A stretch of DNA of 64,000 nucleotides from Saprospiraceae bacterium UBA2329 (lineage in GTDB: Bacteria > Bacteroidota > Bacteroidia > Chitinophagales > Saprospiraceae): assembly GCA_002344975.1 (NCBI GenBank), contig DDUV01000033.1, positions 1 to 64,000 on the forward strand. The letters are read 5' to 3'. Position 1 is the stretch's first letter, and each line of letters starts with the position of its first letter. Below, piece after piece: positions 26,405 to 34,741 of this stretch. Under the pieces are notes generated by a model that saw only the letters and a program-made list of their open reading frames with translations, was not told the origin of the DNA and searched no databases. The translations under genes and the position numbers were made by a program.

Positions 26405-27856
26405 CTAAAACTTATAGCACTTCACATCGCCATTGCCTCTCCTGCCTTTTCCAGATTTTTTTCCGGTAGTTTGGATTTTGAAGGGTTGAATTTTCAGGGC
26501 TGCGTAAATATCCGAGCCGCTCCAATTGGTTCGCCCCAAGACGCTGCCGATACGATCTGAGCCTATGGTAAGCCCGCCGATGCGCCCCGCAACGCCTACC
26601 TGTAAGCGGTTGCCATGATACAATGAAACGGGGACTGCCAACTCCAGCCAGCGTTTTTCAAACCTCGGAGTGAGCGAAACAAGCCCACCACGCCAAAGCG
26701 CTGCTCCGCCCATAGGGATGCCCTGCACCACTACGGCATTGAGGAAAAAGCCTGCCCCAAGATTGCGGTCTATCTGCACGCTGACGGCAGCCGGCAGCCA
26801 CATCGCAAAGCGATCACCCGTGAAGGAAGCATCGGGGTTGCCCAGTAAGTCACTGCTGAAACGGGCCAGCATGTTTTCATAATCGCCGGGCATGACGAAA
26901 TCATTATAGTTGTCGAAACCAATAATGGAGGAAGCATCAGGGGCGGCCCGGTGCAGGCGCGCATTCCTGTTGAACTGTAGCCTGCCGATGTCTAAAATAC
27001 TGAAGCCGAAGCGCCAGGTATAATCCGTCTCCTCGCCGAGTATGTAAGTGAGCCCGATGTCGAAGGCCGCGCCGCCGCCGTTGGGTCGAATGGCAGGTTC
27101 ATCGGCACTCAGATTGGTGCGGGTATGGCCGTATTCAAACACAATGGGGCCGCCGGAAAGCGAATCGCCGGGGAGCTTGGCCAATGGGAAGGCTGTTTGG
27201 CTGTGCAAATAAATGCCTTCATACGCCTGAAGGAGCCGCGCGTTGATACCGATACCAAGCGTGCCGGTAGCCGTTTCGGTGCGGAAGAGATAATTGAGGC
27301 CATACTCGCTCCACGCGGCCATGCTGACAGAGAATGGCGTGACCTCGAAGGGTACTTCAAAGGGCCTGTTGAAGTAGTCGTAATAGCTAAAATCATTGAC
27401 CAAACCGCGTGCAGAGGCGAAAGCGCGGCCGCGTACAAAAGCGCCAATAGTATGATTGGGGCCGATGCGCACAAACAGACTTGGCCCCAAGGCCGAACTC
27501 ATTCCCTGAGCGTAGCGTTTGCGGGCATTGGTGTAAAAATCGAGGACGACGCTACCAGATGGCGGAGGCGTTTCTTTATCGTAGTCTGGCCCAAAGGCGA
27601 ACTCGATGTTGTCTCGATTGGCAGTGAGGTGAGACAGGCCGGTTTTGGACAAAAAGGCGTAGTTGTTGTCGAAAAAGAAGGCGCCCTCCAGCAGGTTGAG
27701 TTCCCAGTTGAAAGGTGTGGTAGTATGAGAGGAAGGGTTGAGCGCCCAACCGTTGATGCCGGCGAAATTACCCGTGCGGAGTCCGATCTGCTCCTGTGCA
27801 CAAAGCTGGGAAAAACTGAAAATGAACGCAATAGAAAATGTGGCGACGAGTTTCAT
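26405..27856 (-). CDS. DUF5723 family exported protein
   Basis: About 483 aa from the ATG at 27856 (13 residues of extra frame upstream are unlikely). The signal peptide ends near QLCAQ. It contains LNPSSHTTTPFNWELNLL, typical of the DUF5723 family of Bacteroidota, and alternating-strand segments throughout, suggesting an outer-membrane beta-barrel related to PorP/FadL-like proteins. The last ~20 residues are basic (TTGKKSGKGRRGNG). Function unknown. Confidence 0.72.
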   Translation of the reverse strand: MKLVATFSIAFIFSFSQLCAQEQIGLRTGNFAGINGWALNPSSHTTTPFNWELNLLEGAFFFDNNYAFLSKTGLSHLTANRDNIEFAFGPDYDKETPPPSGSVVLDFYTNARKRYAQGMSSALGPSLFVRIGPNHTIGAFVRGRAFASARGLVNDFSYYDYFNRPFEVPFEVTPFSVSMAAWSEYGLNYLFRTETATGTLGIGINARLLQAYEGIYLHSQTAFPLAKLPGDSLSGGPIVFEYGHTRTNLSADEPAIRPNGGGAAFDIGLTYILGEETDYTWRFGFSILDIGRLQFNRNARLHRAAPDASSIIGFDNYNDFVMPGDYENMLARFSSDLLGNPDASFTGDRFAMWLPAAVSVQIDRNLGAGFFLNAVVVQGIPMGGAALWRGGLVSLTPRFEKRWLELAVPVSLYHGNRLQVGVAGRIGGLTIGSDRIGSVLGRTNWSGSDIYAALKIQPFKIQTTGKKSGKGRRGNGDVKCYKF

Positions 27857-27967
27857 CAGATAGCTGCTTTCGTTTTTGGGAAAAATCAGGCGCAAGCCTT
27901 ACGAACGATTAACGTGTCAATATCCACATTTTCGTGCAAGGGGCTTGGGCTTAGTTAGAAAACGGAT

Positions 27968-28351
27968 TCATCCGGCGAGGAAACGGAAAATGCGGGGTAA
28001 AAATATAATGCCTCCCACGACTGCGGCCGTAAAAGCGGCGAGCATGACAGCGGCAGCGGCTGCGTCTTTGGCTTTGCCGGCAAGCGGGTGCTGATGGGGC
28101 GAAACTAAGTCTGTAAGGTATTCGAGGGCGGTATTGAAGGCTTCGGAGCAGAGCACCAGCCCTATGACCAAGATGAGCGCGAGCCATTCTCCGGCAGATA
28201 CATTGAGCAGCCATGCAAGGGGAAGGACTACAGCCGTGGCGGCGAGGTGGATGCGCATGTTGGCCTGGGTGCGAATCGCGTCGGCGAGGCCCTGGAAGGC
28301 GTAGCGAAAACTCTGGATTCTTTTGTGGCACTTCATAACAACACGATTCAT
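27968..28351 (-). CDS. Diacylglycerol kinase family protein (DgkA/undecaprenol kinase type)
   Basis: A 127-aa membrane protein with three helices and the DgkA signature SEAFNTALEYLTDLV...HPLAGKAKDAAAAAV, which contains the catalytic Glu and the nucleotide-binding GKAKD. Family members phosphorylate diacylglycerol or undecaprenol in the inner membrane. The ATG overlaps the TGA of the upstream gene (ATGA). Confidence 0.88.
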   Translation of the reverse strand: MNRVVMKCHKRIQSFRYAFQGLADAIRTQANMRIHLAATAVVLPLAWLLNVSAGEWLALILVIGLVLCSEAFNTALEYLTDLVSPHQHPLAGKAKDAAAAAVMLAAFTAAVVGGIIFLPRIFRFLAG

Positions 28352-29535
28352 TTAATCTGAAAAGTGCGTATCAGCACCGCACCGCTTTCTTTGAGATTGG
28401 AACACAAAACGATGGTTTGTTCCTTCACTCCGTCAAACACGGATACGGCAATGGTATTGGGCGGCACCGAACCGAGGCTCTCGGCGTGCAGTACAAGCAC
28501 ATTATTCTCGGCAGACAGCTTTACCGGGATGCTGTATTTGGATTTCATCACTTTGTAGCGGCCCAGAATCTTCTTGCCATTGAGAAAGAGCGTGGCCATA
28601 TCGCCGTCCACAACGCCGTTGTCCCAGATTTGAATCCTGATTTCCGAACGGGCTACCTCCAGGACGTGGTTGACGTTGATCTGCCGGCCTTGTTCTGTTT
28701 TGTATTGTTCTGCCTGCTCTTGGGATGCGATGGCAACGGTGTCGGGCAGGATCGGTTGTTCCAAAAAAACCGTTCCCGGAGCGCAGGCGCCTTTGGCTGT
28801 AAGATGACCTTCGAGCATCCCCGACCAATCGCCCTCCAACACCCAACGCAGGGCTTCCCGGCGAAGCAGCAGACGGGCATTTTTGATGCACCATTTCCAT
28901 TTAGGGTCGGTTTTTTCCAACACTTCGCGCTCCGAAATCTGTATCGTGCCGGTGCTGTCTTGTTGCCAGGTCAGTTGGTGCCGGGCACTGCCGCCGCTGC
29001 CTTCTGAGACGATATAAGAAGTGCCTGTTCCATCGGCCTGCAACTCCATTTGATAAAAAAAGCCGTAGCTGCGGTCGGATTGCGAGAGGTGGCCGGTCCA
29101 TTGCCCGATGAGCGGAGCGCGTTCTTTTTGATCATTTCGGATGGCCATGCGAATGTTTCCGGGGCGGCATCGGTCGGCAGTCCAAACGCCTTCTAAAACG
29201 AGGGAGTCGGGCCGTGTGAGCAGTTGCAGCCGGGCCATTTTCAGGCACCAGCGGGGTTGTGCGGGGGATGTTTGTTCAAATTCCTGCAACATCAATTGCC
29301 CGTTTTGCCAGACGGCGGCTATGCTGAACCGGGCGCTGTGTTGGCCGTCGGGCGAGCGCGATATGGCTGTTCCGCTGAGTTTGCCGGCTTGTTCCGACAA
29401 CTGAATTTCATAATAAAATGCCCCGCTCACACCTTCCTGTGTGGACCAGCCGACCCATTTTTCGTTCCCGTTTTGAGCAGCAGCAAGTACCTGAAAGCCA
29501 AGCAAAACGAACATTATTCCGGCTCTGATATTCAT
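28348..29535 (-). CDS. Exported protein with two internal repeats, function unknown
   Basis: About 395 aa, signal peptide ending near VLAAAQ. Two similar ~115-aa beta-rich modules follow (each starts with a G.W.G/T.. motif, then FYYE/FFYQ-(I/M)-(Q/E)L and ends with a WCLK/WCIK...ARL strand). The C-terminal module (about 285-395; IQIWDNGVVDGDMATLFLNG ... LVLHAESLGSVPPNTIAVSV) recurs in exported proteins of Bacteroidota. It is translationally coupled to the DgkA gene. Function unknown. Confidence 0.6.
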   Translation of the reverse strand: MNIRAGIMFVLLGFQVLAAAQNGNEKWVGWSTQEGVSGAFYYEIQLSEQAGKLSGTAISRSPDGQHSARFSIAAVWQNGQLMLQEFEQTSPAQPRWCLKMARLQLLTRPDSLVLEGVWTADRCRPGNIRMAIRNDQKERAPLIGQWTGHLSQSDRSYGFFYQMELQADGTGTSYIVSEGSGGSARHQLTWQQDSTGTIQISEREVLEKTDPKWKWCIKNARLLLRREALRWVLEGDWSGMLEGHLTAKGACAPGTVFLEQPILPDTVAIASQEQAEQYKTEQGRQINVNHVLEVARSEIRIQIWDNGVVDGDMATLFLNGKKILGRYKVMKSKYSIPVKLSAENNVLVLHAESLGSVPPNTIAVSVFDGVKEQTIVLCSNLKESGAVLIRTFQIK

Positions 29536-29595
29536 ACCTGACATTTATCAATGATGCAATTGATATTCATCACTCTATAACAACGAAATGGAGGA

Positions 29596-29603
29596 TATAT
29601 TTG
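29596..29603 (+). promoter_or_regulatory. Predicted promoter core (TATATTTG) for the hibernation factor gene
   Basis: Fits TAnnTTTG, 28 bases before the ATG at 29632; no clear -33 element. Confidence 0.4.
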
Positions 29604-29631
29604 AGTAATTGAAAACCTAAACGAGCAGATT

Positions 29632-29940
29632 ATGATGTATATTCAGGTTCATGCAAATTTCCATGTCAGCGAACATTTGCAACAACTGATCGAGGAGAAA
29701 GTGAACAAACTCGCCACCTTCCACGACCGAATCACCGGCGCCGATATTTTTCTCAAATCGGAGGAAAAACGCCACGAACAAGCATTGGAACAAACGGTAG
29801 AACTCAATATTCAGTTGCCCGGCCAGGTGCTGCATTCGGAAGATCATGCCGATACTTACGAAAAGTCACTACAAGGCGCTGTGGATAAAATGCGCAAACA
29901 ACTGCTCAAACATAAGGAACAGTTGCATCCACACATTTAG
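29632..29940 (+). CDS. Ribosome hibernation-promoting factor (short HPF/RaiA family)
   Basis: A 102-aa protein of the short HPF type: the beta-alpha-beta-beta-beta-alpha layout starts VHANFHVSEHLQQLIEEKVNKL, followed by ADIFLKSEEKRH, VELNIQLPG and YEKSLQGAVDKMRKQLLKHKE. It binds the 30S decoding region to store inactive ribosomes in stationary phase. No long-form dimerisation domain. Two adjacent ATG codons (29632, 29635) make the start ambiguous by one residue. Confidence 0.87.
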   Translation: MMYIQVHANFHVSEHLQQLIEEKVNKLATFHDRITGADIFLKSEEKRHEQALEQTVELNIQLPGQVLHSEDHADTYEKSLQGAVDKMRKQLLKHKEQLHPHI

Positions 29941-29943
29941 TTA

Positions 29944-30726
29944 TCAACGACCTGTAAAAGCTGCTTTTCGCTTTTCCAGAAATGCCGAGGCTCCTTCCCG
30001 GAAATCTTCTGTGCCTGCCGTTAGACCAAATTCTCTGACTTCGCGGTCAAAGCCGTCTTCGTCGTGTTGGTAATAGGCATTTACCGAGGCAATGACTCCG
30101 GCAATGGCCAAGGGGGCTTTGGCTGCAATTTTCTGCAACATGGCCATAGCAGCCTTTACCTCCTCGCCGGCCGGAACAACGGCATTGACCAAACCCAGCC
30201 GATGGGCTTCCTGCGCGTCTATCATATCGGCGGTCATCAGCAGTTCCAGCGCTTTGGTTTTACCAACGTATTGTACCAAACGCTGCGTGCCGCCATAGCC
30301 CGGAATGAGGCCCAGATTGACTTCCGGCTGCCCGAAACGCGCTTTTTCGCCCGCTATGCGCAGATGACAGGCCATCGCCAATTCGCAGCCGCCGCCCAGC
30401 GCAAAACCATTGACGGCGGCGATGACGGGCTTTGGAAATCGCTCGATGAGGAAGAATATATCCTGTCCGCGACGGGCCATTTCCGCACCGCGAGCAGCAT
30501 CCATACCCAGGAACTCGCTGATGTCGGCGCCGGCCACAAAAGAGCGCTCGCCCGCACCGGTGAGGATCAGGCCCGCGATGTGCGAACGCTGTGGCGCATC
30601 GGAACCAAACAAATGCTGCAACTCCAGCATGGTAGCCGTGTTGAGCGCGTTGAGGGCTTTTTCCCGATTGATCGTAACGATCAGGATGTTGTCTTTTTCT
30701 TCCAGAAGGAGATGTTGGTATTGCAT
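29944..30726 (-). CDS. Enoyl-CoA hydratase/isomerase family protein
   Basis: A 260-aa crotonase-fold enzyme. The oxyanion-hole segments FVAGADISEFLGM and GFALGGGCELAMACHLRIA, the catalytic-Glu region FGQPEVNLGLIPGYGGTQRL, and a C-terminal trimerisation helix (EGASAFLEKRKAAF) are visible. It probably hydrates short-chain enoyl-CoA in beta-oxidation. The ATG at 30726 is the start; an upstream extension to 30882 overlaps the next gene and is not conserved. Confidence 0.9.
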   Translation of the reverse strand: MQYQHLLLEEKDNILIVTINREKALNALNTATMLELQHLFGSDAPQRSHIAGLILTGAGERSFVAGADISEFLGMDAARGAEMARRGQDIFFLIERFPKPVIAAVNGFALGGGCELAMACHLRIAGEKARFGQPEVNLGLIPGYGGTQRLVQYVGKTKALELLMTADMIDAQEAHRLGLVNAVVPAGEEVKAAMAMLQKIAAKAPLAIAGVIASVNAYYQHDEDGFDREVREFGLTAGTEDFREGASAFLEKRKAAFTGR

Positions 30727-30736
30727 GATAAGTACT

Positions 30737-31792
30737 TTATTTCCAGCCCGTTTTCTGCATAAGCGCGTCGGCGGCTTCGTATTGATCACAAACTTCGTTA
30801 AGCGATTTTTTGATCTCGTAAAAACCGCCGATCTCATCAAACAGGTCATGCGGCAGCGACATGGGATTGATGGGCAAATCAATGGTAGCGCCCACTAAAG
30901 CCGGTTGCTGCTCGGCCGCGGTGAGAAATTCCAGCAACATAACTGCGAAATCCCGATGCGGGGCATTTTTCAACAAACCTGCCCCCGATGTGTAAAAGAC
31001 AGAGGTTTTATCGGGTTGCGTGAGGTAAATGAACCCTACCTGCGCCGCCGGCGTGGTGTATTCGGGATTGCCGCTTGCCTTCATTTGCAGCAGCACATTG
31101 GAGGGCACGACGGCCATATCGGCTTTGCCGGCAGCCAGCGCTTTGATGAGATCGAAATTGTTGGCAGCTTCCACGCCCGTTGCTCTGTTGGCGATGATGG
31201 CCTGTAGCCATTTTTCCGTAGCGGCTTCACCGTTCAGGGCAATCAAGCCTGCTACCAGACCGCGATTGGCCGCCAGTCCCGGATTGCCCAGCAACAATTT
31301 CCCGCGATATGCCGGGGAAGTGATGTCGTTGTAAACATACAATTTGCGCAGGTCCACGCGCCCCTCGGCGTAAGCCAGCCCCACGGCGCCCCGGTCTAAG
31401 GCCGTCCAATGCCCGGCGTTGTCCCGATAGCGGGTAGGCACATTTCTGTCCATTTTTTCGGTAGAAAAAGGTTGTAACAGGCCCGCCTTCCGAGCTTGTT
31501 CGAGGTACCAGGCATCGGAAGCAATGAAGATGTCGGCCTGCGGTTGTGCGGCCTCCGATTGCATTTTTTCCAACAGGGCTTCATCGCTGTCTTTCACTAC
31601 TTCCACCTTGATTCCGGTAGCGGTAGTAAATTGGTTAAACAACTGTTGGTCAATGGTATAGTAGCGATGGGTATAAACGCGCACTATATTGGTGTTGGCG
31701 GAAGTCTGGCCTGTGTCGGCACTGGTTTTATCGGATTTGCAAGACGCAAAGACAGTTGCGAAAGCAAGCAAAAAAAGGATTCTACGGATCAT
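30737..31792 (-). CDS. Iron(III) ABC-transporter substrate-binding lipoprotein
   Basis: About 351 aa from the ATG at 31792. The lipobox is VFASC, acylated Cys near residue 17. The mature protein is an FbpA/FutA/AfuA-type periplasmic binding protein: VYTHRYYTIDQQLFNQFT at the start, DIFIASDAWYLEQAR, RGKLLLGNPGLAANRGLV, and the paired Tyr/Thr-rich ligand region. These bind ferric iron or related anions. No permease or ATPase gene is adjacent. A potential alternative start at 31858 lies before the signal peptide and is unlikely. Confidence 0.82.
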   Translation of the reverse strand: MIRRILFLLAFATVFASCKSDKTSADTGQTSANTNIVRVYTHRYYTIDQQLFNQFTTATGIKVEVVKDSDEALLEKMQSEAAQPQADIFIASDAWYLEQARKAGLLQPFSTEKMDRNVPTRYRDNAGHWTALDRGAVGLAYAEGRVDLRKLYVYNDITSPAYRGKLLLGNPGLAANRGLVAGLIALNGEAATEKWLQAIIANRATGVEAANNFDLIKALAAGKADMAVVPSNVLLQMKASGNPEYTTPAAQVGFIYLTQPDKTSVFYTSGAGLLKNAPHRDFAVMLLEFLTAAEQQPALVGATIDLPINPMSLPHDLFDEIGGFYEIKKSLNEVCDQYEAADALMQKTGWK

Positions 31793-31854
31793 GTTCTGAC
31801 GGAATTGATTGAGCGGGCAAAGTTGCGGATTTTTGAATGATACCCGATGAAAAT

Positions 31855-32820
31855 TCATTTCGACTTTCTTTTTCGCTCTCTGTTTTCCATATAATCCAAC
31901 ACGGCGGCTTTGGTAGTCAGCCAGTTGCGCCCTTCTTTGAAGGCATCAATTTTGCCCTGCCGAACCAATAAACCGACATATTCCTGCCCATAAGGGAAAT
32001 CCGGCTCATTGACGATGGAGGAAATGGGCTGATAGTCTTCGTAAGAATTGGTCAGGTGGCTCAGGTAGATGTCCAAACTGCGCTCCAATGCCTGCATGAC
32101 CATGAGCAGCAATTTGCCATAGTCGCCGTTGTTGGCCTTGTTGAGCGCGTCGTAGTATTTTTTGCGGTCGTTTTTGAGAATGATGGCCGGCGGATATCCA
32201 TCGCTCATCAGCAGCAAGTTGAACAACAGGCGCGCCGTTCGGCCATTTCCGTCGAAAAACGGGTGAATCCACACAAAGCGATGGTGAAAAACAGCAGCCC
32301 GGACAACAGCGGGAAGCAGGCGCCCCTCGCCATTGGCCCAGTCCAACAATTCGCTCATCAGGGCTTCTACTTTGAGGGCGTTGGGCGGCACAAAATTGGC
32401 CCCGGAGATGCGCACGCCGAGATGCCAGTACCTGCCGGCGTAGTCTTTTTCAATTTTTTGCAGCACCATACCATGCACAGTCAGCACGTCCTGATGCGAG
32501 AGCGCATACCCCGGCAGGGCCAGCGTTTCGATGTATTCCACGGCTTCCTGGTGGTTGACCGCCTCGAAGTGTTCGCGCAGAGATTTGCCTTTGATGGTGA
32601 TTCCGTCTTCGATCACCATCTTGGTTTCCTGCAAGGTGAGGGTGTTGCCCTCTATGCCGTTGGAGTGGTGCGTCCATTCTAATGCCAGGCTGTCGCGGAT
32701 GTTTTGCACGGCAATAGCGGGCAGGGGCCTGAGCTGGTCTAAGCGGCCTTTTTTTTCGGCAATGCGGTTCCATTGTTTTTCCCAGCTTTCCGATTCGTAA
32801 GGATAGTTTTTCCATTCCAT
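31855..32820 (-). CDS. Fic family protein (AMPylase-type) with N-terminal inhibitory motif
   Basis: A 321-aa protein. The Fic core motif HPFFDGNGRTAR (186-197) carries the catalytic His and the phosphate-binding loop. An inhibitory helix motif S-N-G-I-E-G-N (53-59) precedes the core, fitting the [S/T]xxxE[G/N] class II autoinhibited Fic proteins. A C-terminal winged-helix-like tail (PYGQEYVGLLVRQGKIDAFK ... NWLTTKAAVLDYM) follows. It probably transfers AMP to protein targets, regulated by its own Glu57. A TATTTTTG promoter core lies directly upstream. Confidence 0.88.
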   Translation of the reverse strand: MEWKNYPYESESWEKQWNRIAEKKGRLDQLRPLPAIAVQNIRDSLALEWTHHSNGIEGNTLTLQETKMVIEDGITIKGKSLREHFEAVNHQEAVEYIETLALPGYALSHQDVLTVHGMVLQKIEKDYAGRYWHLGVRISGANFVPPNALKVEALMSELLDWANGEGRLLPAVVRAAVFHHRFVWIHPFFDGNGRTARLLFNLLLMSDGYPPAIILKNDRKKYYDALNKANNGDYGKLLLMVMQALERSLDIYLSHLTNSYEDYQPISSIVNEPDFPYGQEYVGLLVRQGKIDAFKEGRNWLTTKAAVLDYMENRERKRKSK

Positions 32821-32824
32821 GCTG

Positions 32825-32832
32825 CAAAAATA
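32825..32832 (-). promoter_or_regulatory. Predicted promoter core (TATTTTTG) for the Fic gene
   Basis: TATTTTTG preceded by TTG with a 20-base spacer (CTTGC region near 32853), a good Bacteroidota promoter. It lies only four bases from the ATG at 32820, so the mRNA would be nearly leaderless. Confidence 0.5.
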
Positions 32833-32880
32833 GGGTGTTTTGCATTGGGATGCAAGTATTTTTGAGGCTATCCGATATTA

Positions 32881-32927
32881 AGGGGTGAGGGGTGGTCAGG
32901 GGTGAGTGTGTGAGGGGTGAGTGTGAG
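32881..32927. repeat. GGGGTGAG-rich direct repeats
   Basis: Four GGGGTG words with the motif GGGGTGAGTGTGTGA, shared with 1722-1751. Confidence 0.55.
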
Positions 32928-32991
32928 GAAAACCCGCCTGCGCCAAGGCTTCGGCGGATGAAAACCCGCCTGCGCCAAGGCTTCGGCGGAT
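32928..32991. repeat. Two perfect tandem copies of a 32-bp unit
   Basis: Units 32928-32959 and 32960-32991 are identical (start GAAAACCCGCCTGCG, end GGCTTCGGCGGAT). A further GAAAA begins a third copy. The unit has a Cys/Gly-codon-like GC skew and no ORF. Confidence 0.85.
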
Positions 32992-33074
32992 GAAAATTAC
33001 GGGGGCGGGTTGTTTGTTTCGATTTTTCGTCGTACCTTAGCCGAAACATAGAACAAACGCTAAAATCCGCTTCT

Positions 33075-33974
33075 ATGACTCCAAAAGAACTCTCTATTCA
33101 GATGCTGATCCGGCTGGTATCATCGCCGTATCATTATTCGCGCCGGGATTTGGAACAATTGTACGGCATCAGCAAAGACACCGTTGAGGACTACCTTCGG
33201 GCTTTTCGCAATGTGGGCCTCCACTTGGACATCAACGACAAATACCGGTACGCCGTGATTCCCGACGGGCATTTCAAAGAACTGAAATACCTGCAACCCC
33301 TCAGCGACGCCGACAAAGCGCACATCGGCCGCGCTCTCGACTACCTGCCGGCCAAAGATAAATTGTACCTCAAAAACAAGTTGGACAGCCTCTACGACTT
33401 CCAACAATTGGGGCTCCGCTCCCTCACGCGCCCGGCTCTGGAACGCTTGGACCGCCTGCACAAAGCCCAGCGCCAAAAACGCCGCGTTGTACTCGAAAAC
33501 TACCGCAGCCGCAGCAACGACACCCGCAACCGAACCGTAGAACCTTTTAAAATAGATGCCGAAAAGGACACGCTCCAGGCTTTCGACACAGAAGCCAAAG
33601 ACTCCCGCCATTTCCGCCTCTCGCGCATCGAGCGCGTGACCATCACGGATGAAGCCTGGGAATACGAAAGCCATCACCGGGAAAAAATCACGGATGTGTT
33701 TCGCATTGCCGACAACGATCAGGTGCAGGTGCAACTCACGGTGGATGCTTTTGCCTATAATTCTTTGGTGGAGGAGTTTCCGCTCACTTTGTCGTACCTG
33801 CAACCGGACAGCAGCCCCAATTCCTGGTTTTTCCAATGCGCCGTCAACCGCGATTTTAAAGGGATTCTGAATTTCATCATGGCCAATGCCGGGCATGTGA
33901 AAATACACGCGCCGGATGAGCTTCGCAGCCGCGCCTGCGCCGAAGCAGAAAATATTTTGAAAAAATTTCAGTAA
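33075..33974 (+). CDS. WYL-domain transcriptional regulator next to the CRISPR-Cas operon
   Basis: A 299-aa protein. The N-terminal winged-helix (about 5-60: LIRLVSSPYHYSRRDLEQLY, SKDTVEDYLRAFRNVG) is followed by a WYL domain (about 125-215: VVLENYRSRSNDTRNRTVEPF ... DTEAKDSRHFRLSRIERV) and a C-terminal WCX-like extension. WYL regulators often sit beside CRISPR-Cas and other defence loci and sense nucleic-acid or nucleotide ligands. It lies 78 bases upstream of cas6 on the same strand, so regulation of the cas operon is a reasonable inference. Confidence 0.82.
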   Translation: MTPKELSIQMLIRLVSSPYHYSRRDLEQLYGISKDTVEDYLRAFRNVGLHLDINDKYRYAVIPDGHFKELKYLQPLSDADKAHIGRALDYLPAKDKLYLKNKLDSLYDFQQLGLRSLTRPALERLDRLHKAQRQKRRVVLENYRSRSNDTRNRTVEPFKIDAEKDTLQAFDTEAKDSRHFRLSRIERVTITDEAWEYESHHREKITDVFRIADNDQVQVQLTVDAFAYNSLVEEFPLTLSYLQPDSSPNSWFFQCAVNRDFKGILNFIMANAGHVKIHAPDELRSRACAEAENILKKFQ

Positions 33975-34015
33975 CTCCAGGGGGGGTGCGGCGATTTTGG
34001 CCCTCTACCCCACCC

Positions 34016-34023
34016 TATTTTTG
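34016..34023 (+). promoter_or_regulatory. Predicted promoter core (TATTTTTG) for the cas operon
   Basis: Fits TAnnTTTG, 29 bases before the cas6 ATG. A TTTG at 33996-33999 is 16 bases upstream, shorter than the usual 19-21 spacing. Confidence 0.45.
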
Positions 34024-34052
34024 TACCATCTTTATTTATTCAACTCAATCGT

Positions 34053-34715
34053 ATGCGCATCTATTTGCATTTGACGCCCAATACCGAACCGGTGCCCTTC
34101 AACTACCAACGGGCATTGGTGGGCACGTTTCACCGCTGGCTCGGCGAAAATGAGCTGCATGATGATATTTCGCTGTATTCGCTGTCGTGGCTACAGGGCG
34201 GACGCACTATGAAGGACGGCATTTCTTTTCCAGAGGGTGCTACCTTTTTCATCAGTTCGCCGCTGCCGGAACTGAACCAGACCTTAGTGACGGGCATATT
34301 AGATGCGGGACACGTTCGCTGGGGGATGCACGTCAAAGAGGCGACGATAGCCCCTGCGCCCAAGTTCGGGACGGAAGAGCGTTTCGTGGCGCAAAGCCCT
34401 ATCCTAATCAAACGCAAACGCCCCAATGGAGACGGGCAGCAGTATTACTTCCCCGGCGACGAAATGGCAGACACCTATCTGACGGAAACGCTGCACGCGA
34501 AATTGATCCGCGCCGGACTCGATACGGCAGGCGTAACGGTACGGTTCGACGAGAACTACACCTCGCCCAAAACGAAATTAGTCAGCTACCGCGACCTGAA
34601 AATAAAGGCCACCTTCTGCCCCGTCATCATCACTGGCAGCCCCGAAGCCATCGCATTTGCATGGCAAGTGGGTGTGGGAAACTCGACGGGGATTGGTTTT
34701 GGGGCACTAAGGTGA
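34053..34715 (+). CDS. cas6: CRISPR endoribonuclease Cas6
   Basis: A 220-aa RAMP protein with two ferredoxin-like folds. The hallmark glycine-rich loop near the C-terminus is VGVGNSTGIGFGALR. N-terminal IYLHLTPNTEPVPFNYQRAL and His26/His36 region candidates supply catalytic residues. Cas6 cuts the array transcript within each repeat, leaving an 8-nt 5' handle (here ATTGAAAC). First gene of the cas operon; cas8b follows after 26 bases. Confidence 0.92.
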   Translation: MRIYLHLTPNTEPVPFNYQRALVGTFHRWLGENELHDDISLYSLSWLQGGRTMKDGISFPEGATFFISSPLPELNQTLVTGILDAGHVRWGMHVKEATIAPAPKFGTEERFVAQSPILIKRKRPNGDGQQYYFPGDEMADTYLTETLHAKLIRAGLDTAGVTVRFDENYTSPKTKLVSYRDLKIKATFCPVIITGSPEAIAFAWQVGVGNSTGIGFGALR

Positions 34716-34741
34716 TTGAGAACTAAATAAACTGAATAAAG

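Noticed and set aside
30727..30882. 52-codon N-terminal extension of the enoyl-CoA hydratase
   Set aside because: It is inside the neighbouring substrate-binding gene and lacks crotonase-fold similarity.
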